From positions 2,542,001 to 2,606,000 of the forward strand of contig NC_051124.1 in NCBI RefSeq assembly GCF_014839805.1: 64,000 nt of DNA, written 5' to 3'. The stretch comes from Manduca sexta (Eukaryota; Arthropoda; Insecta; Lepidoptera; Sphingidae). Of this stretch, positions 57,501 to 64,000 are shown in pieces. Every line of letters begins with the position of its first letter. Within the stretch, counting starts at the first letter, position 1. Below the pieces are notes generated by a model. The model was not told the DNA's origin. It searched no databases and saw only the letters and a program-made list of their open reading frames with translations. Made by a program: the position numbers and the translations under genes.

Positions 57501-60361
57501 TGGGGTCGTGTTTGTTGTTGACGAGCAGCGTGATGATGAGCGCGGTGGCGTCGTGGTAGCGCGCGCGCTTGCTGAGCGGCTCGGCCGGCGCCAGGAAGCC
57601 GCCCAGCGCCACGGCCGGCAGCACGGGCCCGCCGTAGTCCGACAGGCAGTCGGGGTTGTACGGGTTGCTGCAACACACGCGTACAACGACTATCTCATTA
57701 CCGATACAATTTTAAAAACGCTCGACATGGTGACCCTACTGCATCCTAATGGCGTTTAGATAGTGTGACTGACATGAGACCAGTTTGAAACGGGATATTC
57801 ACAGGCTAATAACGAAACCAATCACGTGGGCCACTACGGAGGTTTTACGGTCGCTATCCGGGCGGACACAAGTATCCAACCTTTAGCCGTTACTTTTAAA
57901 ATTCATAAAGAAATTGAGTATAGAATTACTCACTTATTCATAGACGTTATTTATCTAAGGACGGCGCATTGCTTTGATAATAAGTCTGTTTCTCTACTTT
58001 GTTTATCTGACAGCCAACTTGATTCAAGTTGTATCTCAATATTAGCCATTCACAACGGCCCTACGTCTACGCACTGCGAAGGCTGCCATGCCGTCAGCAC
58101 TGAGAAACAGATTTATTATCACAGCAATGCTCCATCCTTAGATAAATAACGTCTATGAATAAGGGTGTTAGTATTTGAACAGTGTGACGCGACTCACCCG
58201 ACGCAAACGGCCACGTGGTCGAGATACGTGTCCTCCTCGAAGTTGTCGATGTCGTTCTGCCACCAACCCCACACGGTCTGCATGGCGCAGTCCTTGGGCT
58301 CCGTGGGGCCGCGGAACGGCGACGTTATCGGCGCGAAACATATGTCTTCGATGCCTGTCTCATTGCCTAATGCTGGAAAAAAACAAAGAAATCTTTATTT
58401 ATTTAACTACTTAATGCTTGACATATTAGCCGGCTAACATGTCAGCTACATGACAGTTACATGACATTACGCGTGTCACGGGAATATAACCTTATTATTT
58501 GTTACATAATAAGTTTATTTATCCGTGACACGCGTAATGTCATGTAGCTGTCATGTTAGCCGGCTAACATTCCAATGGAAAATGAGTTAAAACTTTATTG
58601 TACACCATAAATATCAAAATACAAAACAAATATGCATACATATTATGAAAATAGTTAAAACCTCGGTGGTACAAATGGCGGTCTCATCGCTCTAGACGAT
58701 CTCTACCAGACGACCATTAGAAGGGGAATCTTTATATAATATCCATAAACGAATTCAATTTCTATAATATCATGAATACATGAAAATGTATCGACGTATT
58801 AACGATGATTTAGGCAATGTTGCATTTACAAGAATTTTGATGTACACTTTTATACCGAAGTTGCCACGAAGAGAGCAAAATCTACGTGCTTTGAGAGTCC
58901 CAATAAATAAATTTGAAAAGATAATAATTTATATCCACCTGAGACACAAAAGTAGCTTTAGTAAGTAAATAAATAAAAATAATATATAGAAATCTGTCTT
59001 TAGTGACACTCACCCAAGATTTTGTTCTGTAAGTCCAGTACGTCTTTGAGGAAGGTGGAGTTGAACACGGGTCCGAAGGTGATGGTGTCGCCGGCGGGGG
59101 TGGTGTGCTCGATCTTCGGCAGACCCTTAGAGCTGATGATCAGCATTTCGGTTCTAAATCATAGAGAATATCATCATTTTCTATCACCGAAGGTTAAAGA
59201 TTGTGCGGTCATTCACCGACGAGATGGACCGTTCAAGTTAACTCATCGTCCTTAAAATTCTACAGAGATAAGAAACGCGCTAGACAGAACCCGGTGGAGG
59301 CACGTCATCTGCTCCAGACGCAACCCTGATGCTGACCACGATCCTCAGACATGAGGAACCGACCAGAGAAAGATATCACTAATTTACAAAATATATAAAT
59401 GCAACCCGATTCTATACTATCGTATTGCTTACAACCAGTTTCTTCTACTACCAATTGTTTAGACTTTAGCCCATCATACTGTTGGCAGATTTCGTCTACC
59501 TTCCATATATTTTTTTCACAACGAATAACAAACGATAATTGGCAAAGAATACAGACGTAACTACAAAAAAATCAGAAGTGTGCCCTTGGTTTTTTCAGTC
59601 AGTTCGATTCCCAACTAGGCTATCAGCATGTTATGGCATTACTAGGTACTATAAGGTAGTACTGGGTACCTGTAGAACGGTTCGAAGTGCGAGTCGAAGT
59701 ACTCCCGCTCGAGGCGCGAGCGCGAGTTGGGCGAGGCCCACAGCTCCACGGGGTTGGTGGTCACGTCCAAGTAGCGGATGCCGTGGCCGAGACCCACCAC
59801 CACGCACAGACCTGCAAGACATTAACAACTAATTACTTGTCACATATTGTAATACAACATATTTTATATCTCCTTTTTAGTACAACTTTTCAACAATTTG
59901 AGTGGACAGCTGAGCCAGACAATGTTGGTTGGGACGACTACACATACAAATTCTGGCTGAAAATCATTGACTCTGGTCCTGATTACAGCTACATTATATC
60001 TCCAATTTATGACTAAACTTAGTATCTTATTAAATCAGCATTACAACATCCATTAATTATGAAAGAAAGTAAACAACTTCAAGAAATAAATCATTATCCA
60101 TTACGTACTCTTAAATAATTGTATGAACTTTCTTAAACGTAGTAGAATGCACATTGCACTGACCCATAAACAGCACGAGCCACGGCCTGGAGGCCATGTT
60201 GAGTCCCCACCACTGGAAGAAGTCCTCGAGGTGCGTCTCGGTGGCGGCGCCGAGCCTCTCGAACAGCGAGGCCGCGGCCGGCCCGCCCTCCGCCTGCTCC
60301 TCCGCCCAGCCTCCCGCCGGCGGCGGAGACGACATCTCTTGGTTGTTCTCTGAAGCTACGC
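42369..60361 (-). CDS. NPC1: NPC1 sterol transporter, C-terminal ~1040 residues (5' end beyond window)
   Basis: NPC1 moves cholesterol or other sterols out of late endosomes and lysosomes, taking it from soluble NPC2. Core exons, high to low coordinate: 60361-60164, 59811-59670, 59153-59014, 58372-58198, 57667-57496, 57282-57021, 56601-56400, 55976-55776, 55375-55207, 54886-54664, 54012-53869, 53319-53111, 52846-52571, 52164-52069, 51770-51576, 51190-51103 and 49183-49101. All junctions are GT/AG and phase-consistent. TM2, the middle luminal domain, the sterol-sensing domain ([19 protein letters not shown]), the Cys-rich luminal domain and TM9-13 ([16 protein letters not shown]) follow human NPC1 in order. 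The last coding exon is uncertain: 46659-46635 plus 42502-42369, or 46659-46585. The N-terminal domain and signal peptide lie right of the window, with a possible exon at 62467-62526. NPC1a is more likely than NPC1b but not proven. Confidence 0.93.
42651..42871. mobile_element. hAT-type MITE with CGGGCGTAG ends
   Basis: Ends ACGGGCGTAGCC and GACTACGCCCGT (one extra AC on the left); 8-bp duplication ATGGAAGA (42643-42650, 42872-42879). 221 bp. It lies 149 bp upstream, in gene orientation, of the putative last NPC1 exon. Confidence 0.8.
44905..45062. mobile_element. Palindromic CAATCGC-type MITE
   Basis: CGTTTTCAATGAACAATCCC ... AAACCAATCAAAAG ... CTGATTGGTCCATTCTC ... GATTGGGATCGTTTATATAA. 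Confidence 0.75.
46585..46659 (-). CDS. NPC1: Candidate NPC1 3' exon: 25-nt microexon or 75-nt terminal exon
   Basis: Acceptor GGTACAG|AGT joins phase 0 to the previous exon. The open frame is [20 protein letters not shown] to a TAA at 46587-46585. A strong internal donor G|GTAAGG after 25 nt (46635) would instead make a microexon, in phase 1, that fits the exon at 42369-42502. Either tail is possible. Support is open frame, splice sites and phase only. Confidence 0.6.
   Translation of the reverse strand, partial: SVYMVTNGGKAGLVLVQAPVVKER
46660..49100 (-). other. NPC1 intron
   Basis: 2.4 kb of AT-rich sequence. Overlapping frames on both strands at 48771-49077 show no domain. No transposon termini were recognised. 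Confidence 0.5.
49101..49183 (-). CDS. NPC1: NPC1 exon: cytosolic C-terminal tail
   Basis: Acceptor TTTTCAG|GT completes Gly. It encodes [19 protein letters not shown] and ends at CGA|GTAAGA in phase 0. Reading through that donor would reach a TGA 57 nt later, a possible short alternative tail. Confidence 0.85.
49184..51102 (-). other. NPC1 intron
   Basis: AT-rich, 1.9 kb; the palindromic MITE at about 50875-51058 lies next to the upstream exon. Nothing else recognised. Confidence 0.55.
50875..51058. mobile_element. Palindromic CAATCGC-type MITE next to an NPC1 exon
   Basis: Diverged copy: CTTTTCAACGAGCGATTTC ... TATACCAATCAAAATAG ... TCTGATTGGTTAATTTTGTC ... CTGTCGTTTATGGAAAATGG. It ends about 45 bp from the NPC1 splice donor at 51103. 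Confidence 0.65.
51103..51190 (-). CDS. NPC1: NPC1 exon: TM12-TM13
   Basis: Acceptor GCGCAG|GTT, donor ATCG|GTAAGT. It reads [18 protein letters not shown] and ends LPVMLSYIG, where the conserved protein ends in most species. Confidence 0.95.
51440..51545. repeat. GTCGAC-type dispersed repeat, copy 5 (NPC1 intron)
   Basis: Orientation opposite to copies 2-4: CACCTCTCGTCAATCGACAT followed by CTTACCATCAAATGCAGTGG. Diverged. Confidence 0.55.
51576..51770 (-). CDS. NPC1: NPC1 exon: TM11 and loop
   Basis: Acceptor GGCAG|GTG, donor AGC|GTGAGA; 65 codons. It contains [31 protein letters not shown] and AKSQIFS. Confidence 0.96.
52069..52164 (-). CDS. NPC1: NPC1 exon: TM10
   Basis: Acceptor TCATAG|GTT, donor TTG|GTGAGT; 32 codons. 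It reads [20 protein letters not shown], equivalent to [20 protein letters not shown]. Confidence 0.95.
52571..52846 (-). CDS. NPC1: NPC1 exon: end of luminal domain and TM9
   Basis: Acceptor TCCCAG|GGC, donor TTG|GTGAGT; 92 codons. It contains [17 protein letters not shown], a hallmark of NPC1, followed by a membrane helix. Confidence 0.95.
53111..53319 (-). CDS. NPC1: NPC1 exon: Cys-rich luminal domain
   Basis: Acceptor CTCCAG|GC, donor CAG|GTACTG. It contains [32 protein letters not shown] and GATYYQ, equivalent to FLPMFLSDNPN and CGKGGHAAYSSAVN. Confidence 0.94.
53637..53822. mobile_element. Palindromic CAATCGC-type MITE (NPC1 intron)
   Basis: GCCATTTTTAATAAACGATC, CCCAATCGC ... GGCCAATTAGAATAAAG ... 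ATAATTGGTTTATTTTCGG ... GAATCGTTTATCAAAATTGG. Ends 46 bp from the NPC1 exon at 53869. Confidence 0.75.
53869..54012 (-). CDS. NPC1: NPC1 exon: Cys-rich luminal domain
   Basis: Acceptor TTCCAG|CT, donor G|GTGAGT. It reads [16 protein letters not shown] and NSSFCPSD, matching SSWIDDYFDW...SSCC in human. Confidence 0.93.
54664..54886 (-). CDS. NPC1: NPC1 exon: Cys-rich luminal domain start
   Basis: Acceptor TTGCAG|GTG, donor G|GTTAGT. It contains [30 protein letters not shown] and [10 protein letters not shown], all close to human NPC1. Confidence 0.95.
55207..55375 (-). CDS. NPC1: NPC1 exon: cytosolic loop and TM8
   Basis: Acceptor CAACAG|A, donor GCT|GTGAGT. It starts FDIFCCVQG and ends with [14 protein letters not shown] (TM8). 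Confidence 0.93.
55776..55976 (-). CDS. NPC1: NPC1 exon: sterol-sensing domain TM6-TM7
   Basis: Acceptor TGGCAG|G, donor AACAG|GTACC. It encodes [33 protein letters not shown] and a final hydrophobic helix ending in DTHRQNANR. Confidence 0.96.
56268..56357. repeat. Hairpin-forming inverted repeat in NPC1 intron
   Basis: Arms ACATTAAAATTAAACTACTT plus TTCGGATTTTA pair with TAAAATCCGAAAAGTAATTT plus AATTTTAATGT, around a loop of about 25 nt. It lies just downstream (gene sense) of the donor at 56400. Confidence 0.75.
56400..56601 (-). CDS. NPC1: NPC1 exon: sterol-sensing domain TM4-TM5
   Basis: Acceptor CCAAAG|GC, donor AC|GTAAGT. It reads [18 protein letters not shown] and [19 protein letters not shown], the most diagnostic stretch of the family. 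Its first ~36 nt and acceptor are duplicated upstream (about 56683-56810). Confidence 0.96.
56683..56810 (-). pseudogene. Partial duplicate of an NPC1 exon 5' end with its acceptor
   Basis: Tandem copy of about 56564-56680. It repeats CACACCACAGATGCCAACAC and GATAAGGA, then the T-run and ATATTTAGTTTA-like intron (gene sense). The copied acceptor reads TTAAAG|TCCTCC instead of CCAAAG|GCGTCC. The copied exon piece runs into a stop (GGG TTA TAG), so it is a non-functional decoy. Confidence 0.75.
57021..57282 (-). CDS. NPC1: NPC1 exon: end of middle domain and TM3 (sterol-sensing domain start)
   Basis: Acceptor ATTCTAG|CTG, donor G|GTGAGT. It holds [14 protein letters not shown], the conserved [14 protein letters not shown], then [20 protein letters not shown] (TM3). 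Confidence 0.95.
57496..57667 (-). CDS. NPC1: NPC1 exon: middle luminal domain (GGPVLP block)
   Basis: Acceptor TTGCAG|C, donor CAG|GTAACA. It reads [18 protein letters not shown] and [12 protein letters not shown], equivalent to FGGPVFPWLVLGGY and ATALVITFPVNN in human. Confidence 0.94.
57931..58167. mobile_element. MITE with long inverted ends (NPC1 intron)
   Basis: Left arm CACTTATTCATAGACGTTAT, TTATCTAAGGA ... GCATTGCTTTGATAATAAG ... TCTGTTTCTC pairs with GAGAAACAGATTTATTATCA ... CATCCTTAGATAAATAACGT, CTATGAATAAG. No ORF for a transposase. Ends 31 bp from the exon at 58198. Confidence 0.8.
58198..58372 (-). CDS. NPC1: NPC1 exon: middle luminal domain (DICFAP block)
   Basis: Acceptor TTCCAG|CA, donor GG|GTGAGT. 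It contains [26 protein letters not shown] and DHVAVCVG; Cys positions fit the conserved disulfides of this domain. Confidence 0.92.
58425..58571. mobile_element. Fold-back element with TAGCCGGCTAACA ends (NPC1 intron)
   Basis: Left arm TAGCCGGCTAACATG ... CAGCTACATGACA ... TTACGCGTGTCACGG is mirrored by CCGTGACACGCGTAA ... TGTCATGTAGCTG ... CATGTTAGCCGGCTAACA. The left arm has an extra GTTACATGACA. Confidence 0.85.
59014..59153 (-). CDS. NPC1: NPC1 exon: middle luminal domain
   Basis: Acceptor ATTTAG|A, donor G|GTGAGT. It reads [11 protein letters not shown]...FGPVFN...DVLDLQNKI, matching RTEQLII and VLDLQ in human NPC1. Confidence 0.93.
59670..59811 (-). CDS. NPC1: NPC1 exon: TM2 end, middle luminal domain start
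   Basis: Acceptor TTGCAG|GT, donor AG|GTACCC. It carries the family signature [20 protein letters not shown] and [12 protein letters not shown]. Confidence 0.95.
59881..60016 (+). CDS. Orphan exon-like ORF on the strand opposite NPC1
   Basis: A pyrimidine-rich acceptor-like run (CTCCTTTTTAG) is followed by an open frame, [20 protein letters not shown] through [10 protein letters not shown], ending at TAA 60014-60016. Composition is protein-like (W, Y, D and I rich, no low complexity) and the phase would be 2, as for a last exon. I do not recognise the family. No partner exon was found upstream on the plus strand. It may be a captured exon, a pseudogene fragment or a real nested gene end. Confidence 0.35.
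60164..60361 (-). CDS. NPC1: NPC1 exon: cytosolic linker and start of TM2
   Basis: Acceptor ATAACAG|GC, donor ATGG|GTCAGT. It encodes a low-complexity linker ([12 protein letters not shown]), the conserved LFERLG...FFQWWG helix and RPWLVLFMG, the first half of TM2. Confidence 0.9.
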
Positions 60362-62299
60362 CTGTTATAATAACCCTCATGTCAATAACGCTATTATTGC
60401 ACAATTGAGGAAGAAATCAATTCGTGGACTACGATTACAAGGGTGGATTCTTTTTAAAATTCTCTAGTATGTTTGGAAAGAAATTTTATATAAATTAAGG
60501 TAATAGGTAAAATAGCATTTATTTACATAGCATCTTTAAGGTTATATTGTAATTTCTAAATATGTACAGTTCTTTACAGGTAAGTATTTCTTCCTCAATT
60601 GTAAATAATACATTAAAAGCTCACTTGTTCACAAATACACATTACAAATACATCAACAAAATAGAACAAATATATTTTGTCTATAACAAAGGAAAACAGC
60701 CGAAGGTACAAAATTCTTTTTTACTGTAAAAAAAGCAATGAACATACGAAATATAAAAGGGTTTTTACGGTTAAATAAATACACTTAAATAACGGGAGAT
60801 AACAAACACACTAAACGAAACACGAAAACAACGAACCACCAAAAGCACACACGCAAAACATTGTCTATATGTCCTGTTTTTGGTGTAGAATATATGAGTA
60901 CGTAATATTTAGTTATGTATATGTCGACGTAATACAATTTTATTAATTAAACATGTCATAAATTGGCACCAATAAGTGTCAGTAATTACCATATTTTGTT
61001 GGTTACAATTATTCTATCATTTTCATGAGTATAAAATGAACTTTACTGTTACTTTGATAAAAATAAGGAGTTGTAGTGTGTTATTTTTCTAAGCAACAAA
61101 CTATTAATCAATATAGTTAAAACAGGGATTGTAAAGCAAACAAACTATGCCTAAATTCATTTTTACATTTATAATGAGTAATAACTTAGTTTTAACACAT
61201 CTTTAAAGGGTTTAAATTAACCACATTTCTATGTAGTGAATTATTACTCAATAAGTGTGACAGTTAATTATAAGTCGAACAAAACATAGTAAAATTCATG
61301 TTATAATTTAAAAACAATTATGATTGTGTTTTTAGAACATTTTATGAAGCTTAGAAAATAACTACAATAACGGATCTTAAAATAACGGAAAGCGGCGGAA
61401 ACAACACTTATAAAAAGTATTCTAAATAATTCCAATAGTTTAACAGTGATTTAATAATCGGAATACTTTTGTAAATGCTCGTAATGAATTAACAGGCAAA
61501 AACATTTAGTGCCGCTAAATTTCATTACGGGTGTATTCCTTAATATGGAAAGTGTATTGACTCCTATGCCGTTTGTTTAAATATTGTGAGCTCGTGGCGA
61601 AAATTCAATTTATTCCTGAAATTTCGCCTGGAGCACATCAAGCAATAAGTGTGAGTATTACATTTAATTATTTTGATAGTTTGGTGTTTGTTTTATTTTG
61701 AGTGTATCATTTACAGTGTTGGTTATTTTATATTGGTCTATAATTTAATATAAAAGGCTACGCTCGTAGAATATCCATTATGAGTAACCCGATCGATGAT
61801 GGTAGTGACGTCAGTTCTGCTGACGTCACTATTTTAAAAAATACTGCTGAGACAGGCGCTCCGTTATATATATGTCATTTTAATAAAGTAAAGCAATGAT
61901 AAATGGTAATGGCAAAGCTTATCTTCCAGCACATCAGCAAAAGAGAAAAAGAGTCATACTTTAGCTCTGTCAGGTACGCTACTACAAAAAAGGGATACAT
62001 GTGCACGAGCACTGGCAGATCGTCGCGTACGCAGAAAACCGGTTTATACCGGCTTCGCCAGTGCCCATGTCCATAGCTGACAGTGCACACGAGTGCAAGT
62101 CATGCGGTGATAAATACGCCGCGTGACTTGCACGGTTTAATTTAGTAACATGGATTAATTACTGTGAGTAAATACTAATAGTGTGTAAATTATTATAATT
62201 TAAAAAAGAAAGTAAATATGGCTTACTACAGTAAGCACACTACATACAGTAACACTGTATGTATGAACAAATATAATAAACGGAATTAATGTTTTCATG

Positions 62300-62425
62300 C
62301 ATGTGTGCGTGTGAGTGCTTCATGTATTGTGTGCGTCTGAGTGCTTTATGTAGTGTGTAAGTGTGAGTGCTTTGTGTATTGTGTGCGTGTGAGTGCTTTG
62401 TGTATTGTGCGTGTGTGTGTGTGTA
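62300..62425. repeat. GTGTGCGTGTGAGTGCTTT-type minisatellite
   Basis: About five imperfect units of 20-27 bp (GTGCGTGTGAGTGCTTTGTGT), ending in a (GT)n run, directly beside the possible NPC1 exon at 62467-62526. All three minus-strand frames stay partly open because of the repeat; none is a gene. Confidence 0.8.
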
Positions 62426-62466
62426 CGCCAGTGAGCAGCACATAGCACGTGTGTGAGTGTACGTAC

Positions 62467-62526
62467 TGGCCCGGTGATGCAGCGGGCTGGCCTCGGGCCC
62501 GGCGCCTCGCTCGCCGCGCCACCCGT
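62467..62526 (-). CDS. NPC1: Possible NPC1 exon upstream of the first certain one
   Basis: Minus strand: acceptor GCACAG|AC, 60 nt, donor A|GTACGT. The frame reads ...GERGAGPEASPLHHRA and ends in phase 1, exactly what the next exon (starting GC GTA GCT) needs. Its composition fits the cytosolic linker after TM1. The block is GC-rich like other NPC1 exons, in AT-rich surroundings. No homology can be claimed for such a short linker. Confidence 0.45.
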
Positions 62527-64000
62527 CTGTGCACCACCACACACCCAGACCGCGTTAGTGCGACTATCGACTACCATCGCTCACAACACGACGGTGTAAA
62601 CAAAACTATATTTCGATGACTACAAACTACAAAGTAAACTAACGTATCTGAAAATATTGTGATTTTCACTTTTTTTGTTTTACGTTATATAGGGTACTGT
62701 CTTCCAAACAAATAAAAAAAACATTTTAGCGTTACGCTATGTAAGTATTCTTTACTACTAAACCATTATAAAAAAAATGGCTTTGATAATAAACAGGACT
62801 TAGACAACAAAATACTAAAAACGTGAAAGTCGCTATTTTTTTAGATACGATAGTTTACTTAGGAGCCATCTATTTCACCTTTAACTTTCAGCACGCAACC
62901 GTTATATAACAGACATACTTGTGTCGACTTGCAAGGGATAATCATCTCTCGTCAGTGTGTACTCTAACTAAACACCGCTTACCACGTGTGAAGAAACTAC
63001 GCAGCAAAAAAAAAAACAATTTTATTTTCGGTTGTTTATAAAATTATCAGATACGTTTGTTTACACCGTCCGTGTCTATTGCGTTGTATACTATAGACTT
63101 TGACCATCGGAGAACAATCTATTAATTCAATTAATATTCGACCGATCTGAAGTTAATCACAACACATCAGAAAGTTAACAAATCTTCATACATAAAGAGT
63201 TAAGAAATGCATATTTGCGAATTATAGGAGTACAAACGAAAAAGTAGGGAATAGAAAGAGAATTATGTACTTATAGCGGAATGGTTGTAAAATGACTAAA
63301 TCCAGAGCGACCATATAACAACACAATAGTTAAAATATTTTTAAGATTAAATTAAATATAAGAAATGTCGGATTATTAAATACCCTTTACGTATGAATAA
63401 AGCGGCTACACTTTGTAAATACATTCATATTTTCTGACAAAAATACGTATTTTTAAATGTATTTTAGGTCAATGCATAAATCTGTCTCAGGTGGTCAAGG
63501 TCAGGGTTATAATATTAACTTGACTTAATAAAAATTATTGATCAACAGAGTATAATTAATATATTGTAAATGTAGAGACTATTTAAATAATAATTAAAAA
63601 AACCTTATACACAATCCTTTAACGACGTTTCTTGAAGTTCGGTTTTTTGAAGTACGATACAAATATTTGTGAACACACAAAAATTTGTTTTGTTGCAAAA
63701 TGTGAGATTTGAACACGTAAGTCGAAACCGACTCATCGTTTAAGAATCTATCACAGTACAAAAATATAATATTAATAGTTGATATACATACATATCGTAT
63801 GTGCAAATGTAATTAGCAAATAAACTTCAATAGTGTCGTGTGAATCTAAATGATAAAATAGTAGTATTAGTAAACGCTGTGAATTTTTATAAATTTCCAA
63901 TCGTACCACGTATATTATAGTAACTAACAAATCATGAATTAATATTATAAATGATGTACTTATTACTATGTTTCTGTGTTTTAAAACATCAGTTTAACGA
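62527..64000. other. Right edge, probably NPC1 intron
   Basis: AT-rich with one diverged GTCGAC-type repeat fragment (about 62905-62995). The NPC1 N-terminal domain was looked for on the minus strand and not found here. Confidence 0.45.
62905..62995. repeat. GTCGAC-type dispersed repeat, diverged fragment
   Basis: CTTGTGTCGACTTGCAAGGG ... ATCTCTCGTCAGTGTG followed by CGCTTACCACGTGTGAAG; recognisably the same family, with one GTCGAC lost. Confidence 0.5.

Noticed and set aside
57452..57759. Arg/Ala-rich frames on both strands
   Set aside because: Shadows of NPC1 exon 57496-57667; the frame with YGGPVLP is the real one.
57815..57870. Short GTGGGCCACTACGGAGG block resembling the GTCGAC-type repeat
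   Set aside because: Only a weak partial match to the end of that family; too short to annotate.
62240..62577. Three overlapping minus-strand ORFs rich in His/Thr
   Set aside because: They are frames of the GT-rich minisatellite running into a GC-rich block; low complexity, all three frames open. Only the 60-nt possible exon was kept.

Overview
The window is eukaryotic genomic DNA, almost certainly from a moth or butterfly (Lepidoptera). It is AT-rich. Its genes are split into short exons with canonical GT/AG introns. Its repeats are of kinds typical of Lepidoptera: tRNA-derived SINEs, LINE tails ending in (GAT)n, Helitrons with CTAG-T ends, and hAT and piggyBac-like elements. Four protein-coding genes can be assembled exon by exon with matching splice phases.

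Layout: 1-16.8 kb is gene-poor and made of dispersed repeats. These include a 476-bp poly(A) retroposon with 15-bp target duplications, three SINEs (one carrying a nested insertion), a hAT MITE, and a Helitron with a 123-bp tandem array. From 16.8 to 20.2 kb, minus strand, lies a three-exon glyoxylate/hydroxypyruvate reductase (GRHPR) with a likely mitochondrial presequence. From 20.96 to 22.29 kb, minus strand, lies a two-exon TXNDC15-type thioredoxin-like membrane protein. From 23.25 to 37.25 kb, plus strand, lies a four-exon sarcoplasmic calcium-binding protein (SCP, EF-hand). Its third intron holds a multi-level nest of transposons.

From 42.4 (or 46.6) kb to beyond 60.4 kb, minus strand, lies NPC1, the lysosomal/endosomal sterol transporter. 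Seventeen core exons cover the protein from the loop before TM2 through the sterol-sensing domain, both large luminal domains and the last membrane segments. A possible upstream exon sits at 62.5 kb, and the N-terminal domain is outside the window. The NPC1 3' end is the most interesting genic feature: a 25-nt microexon and a distal 134-nt exon, or a 75-nt extension of the microexon, give phase-compatible alternative C-termini. NPC1 introns also carry several palindromic MITEs, a partial exon duplication with a decoy splice acceptor, and a plus-strand exon-like ORF of unknown identity.

The genes do not form a functional cluster. They are ordinary insect housekeeping or muscle genes: glyoxylate detoxification, a secretory-pathway/ciliary thioredoxin-like protein, calcium buffering, and sterol transport. 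All family calls rest on recognition of protein motifs by eye; no database search was possible.
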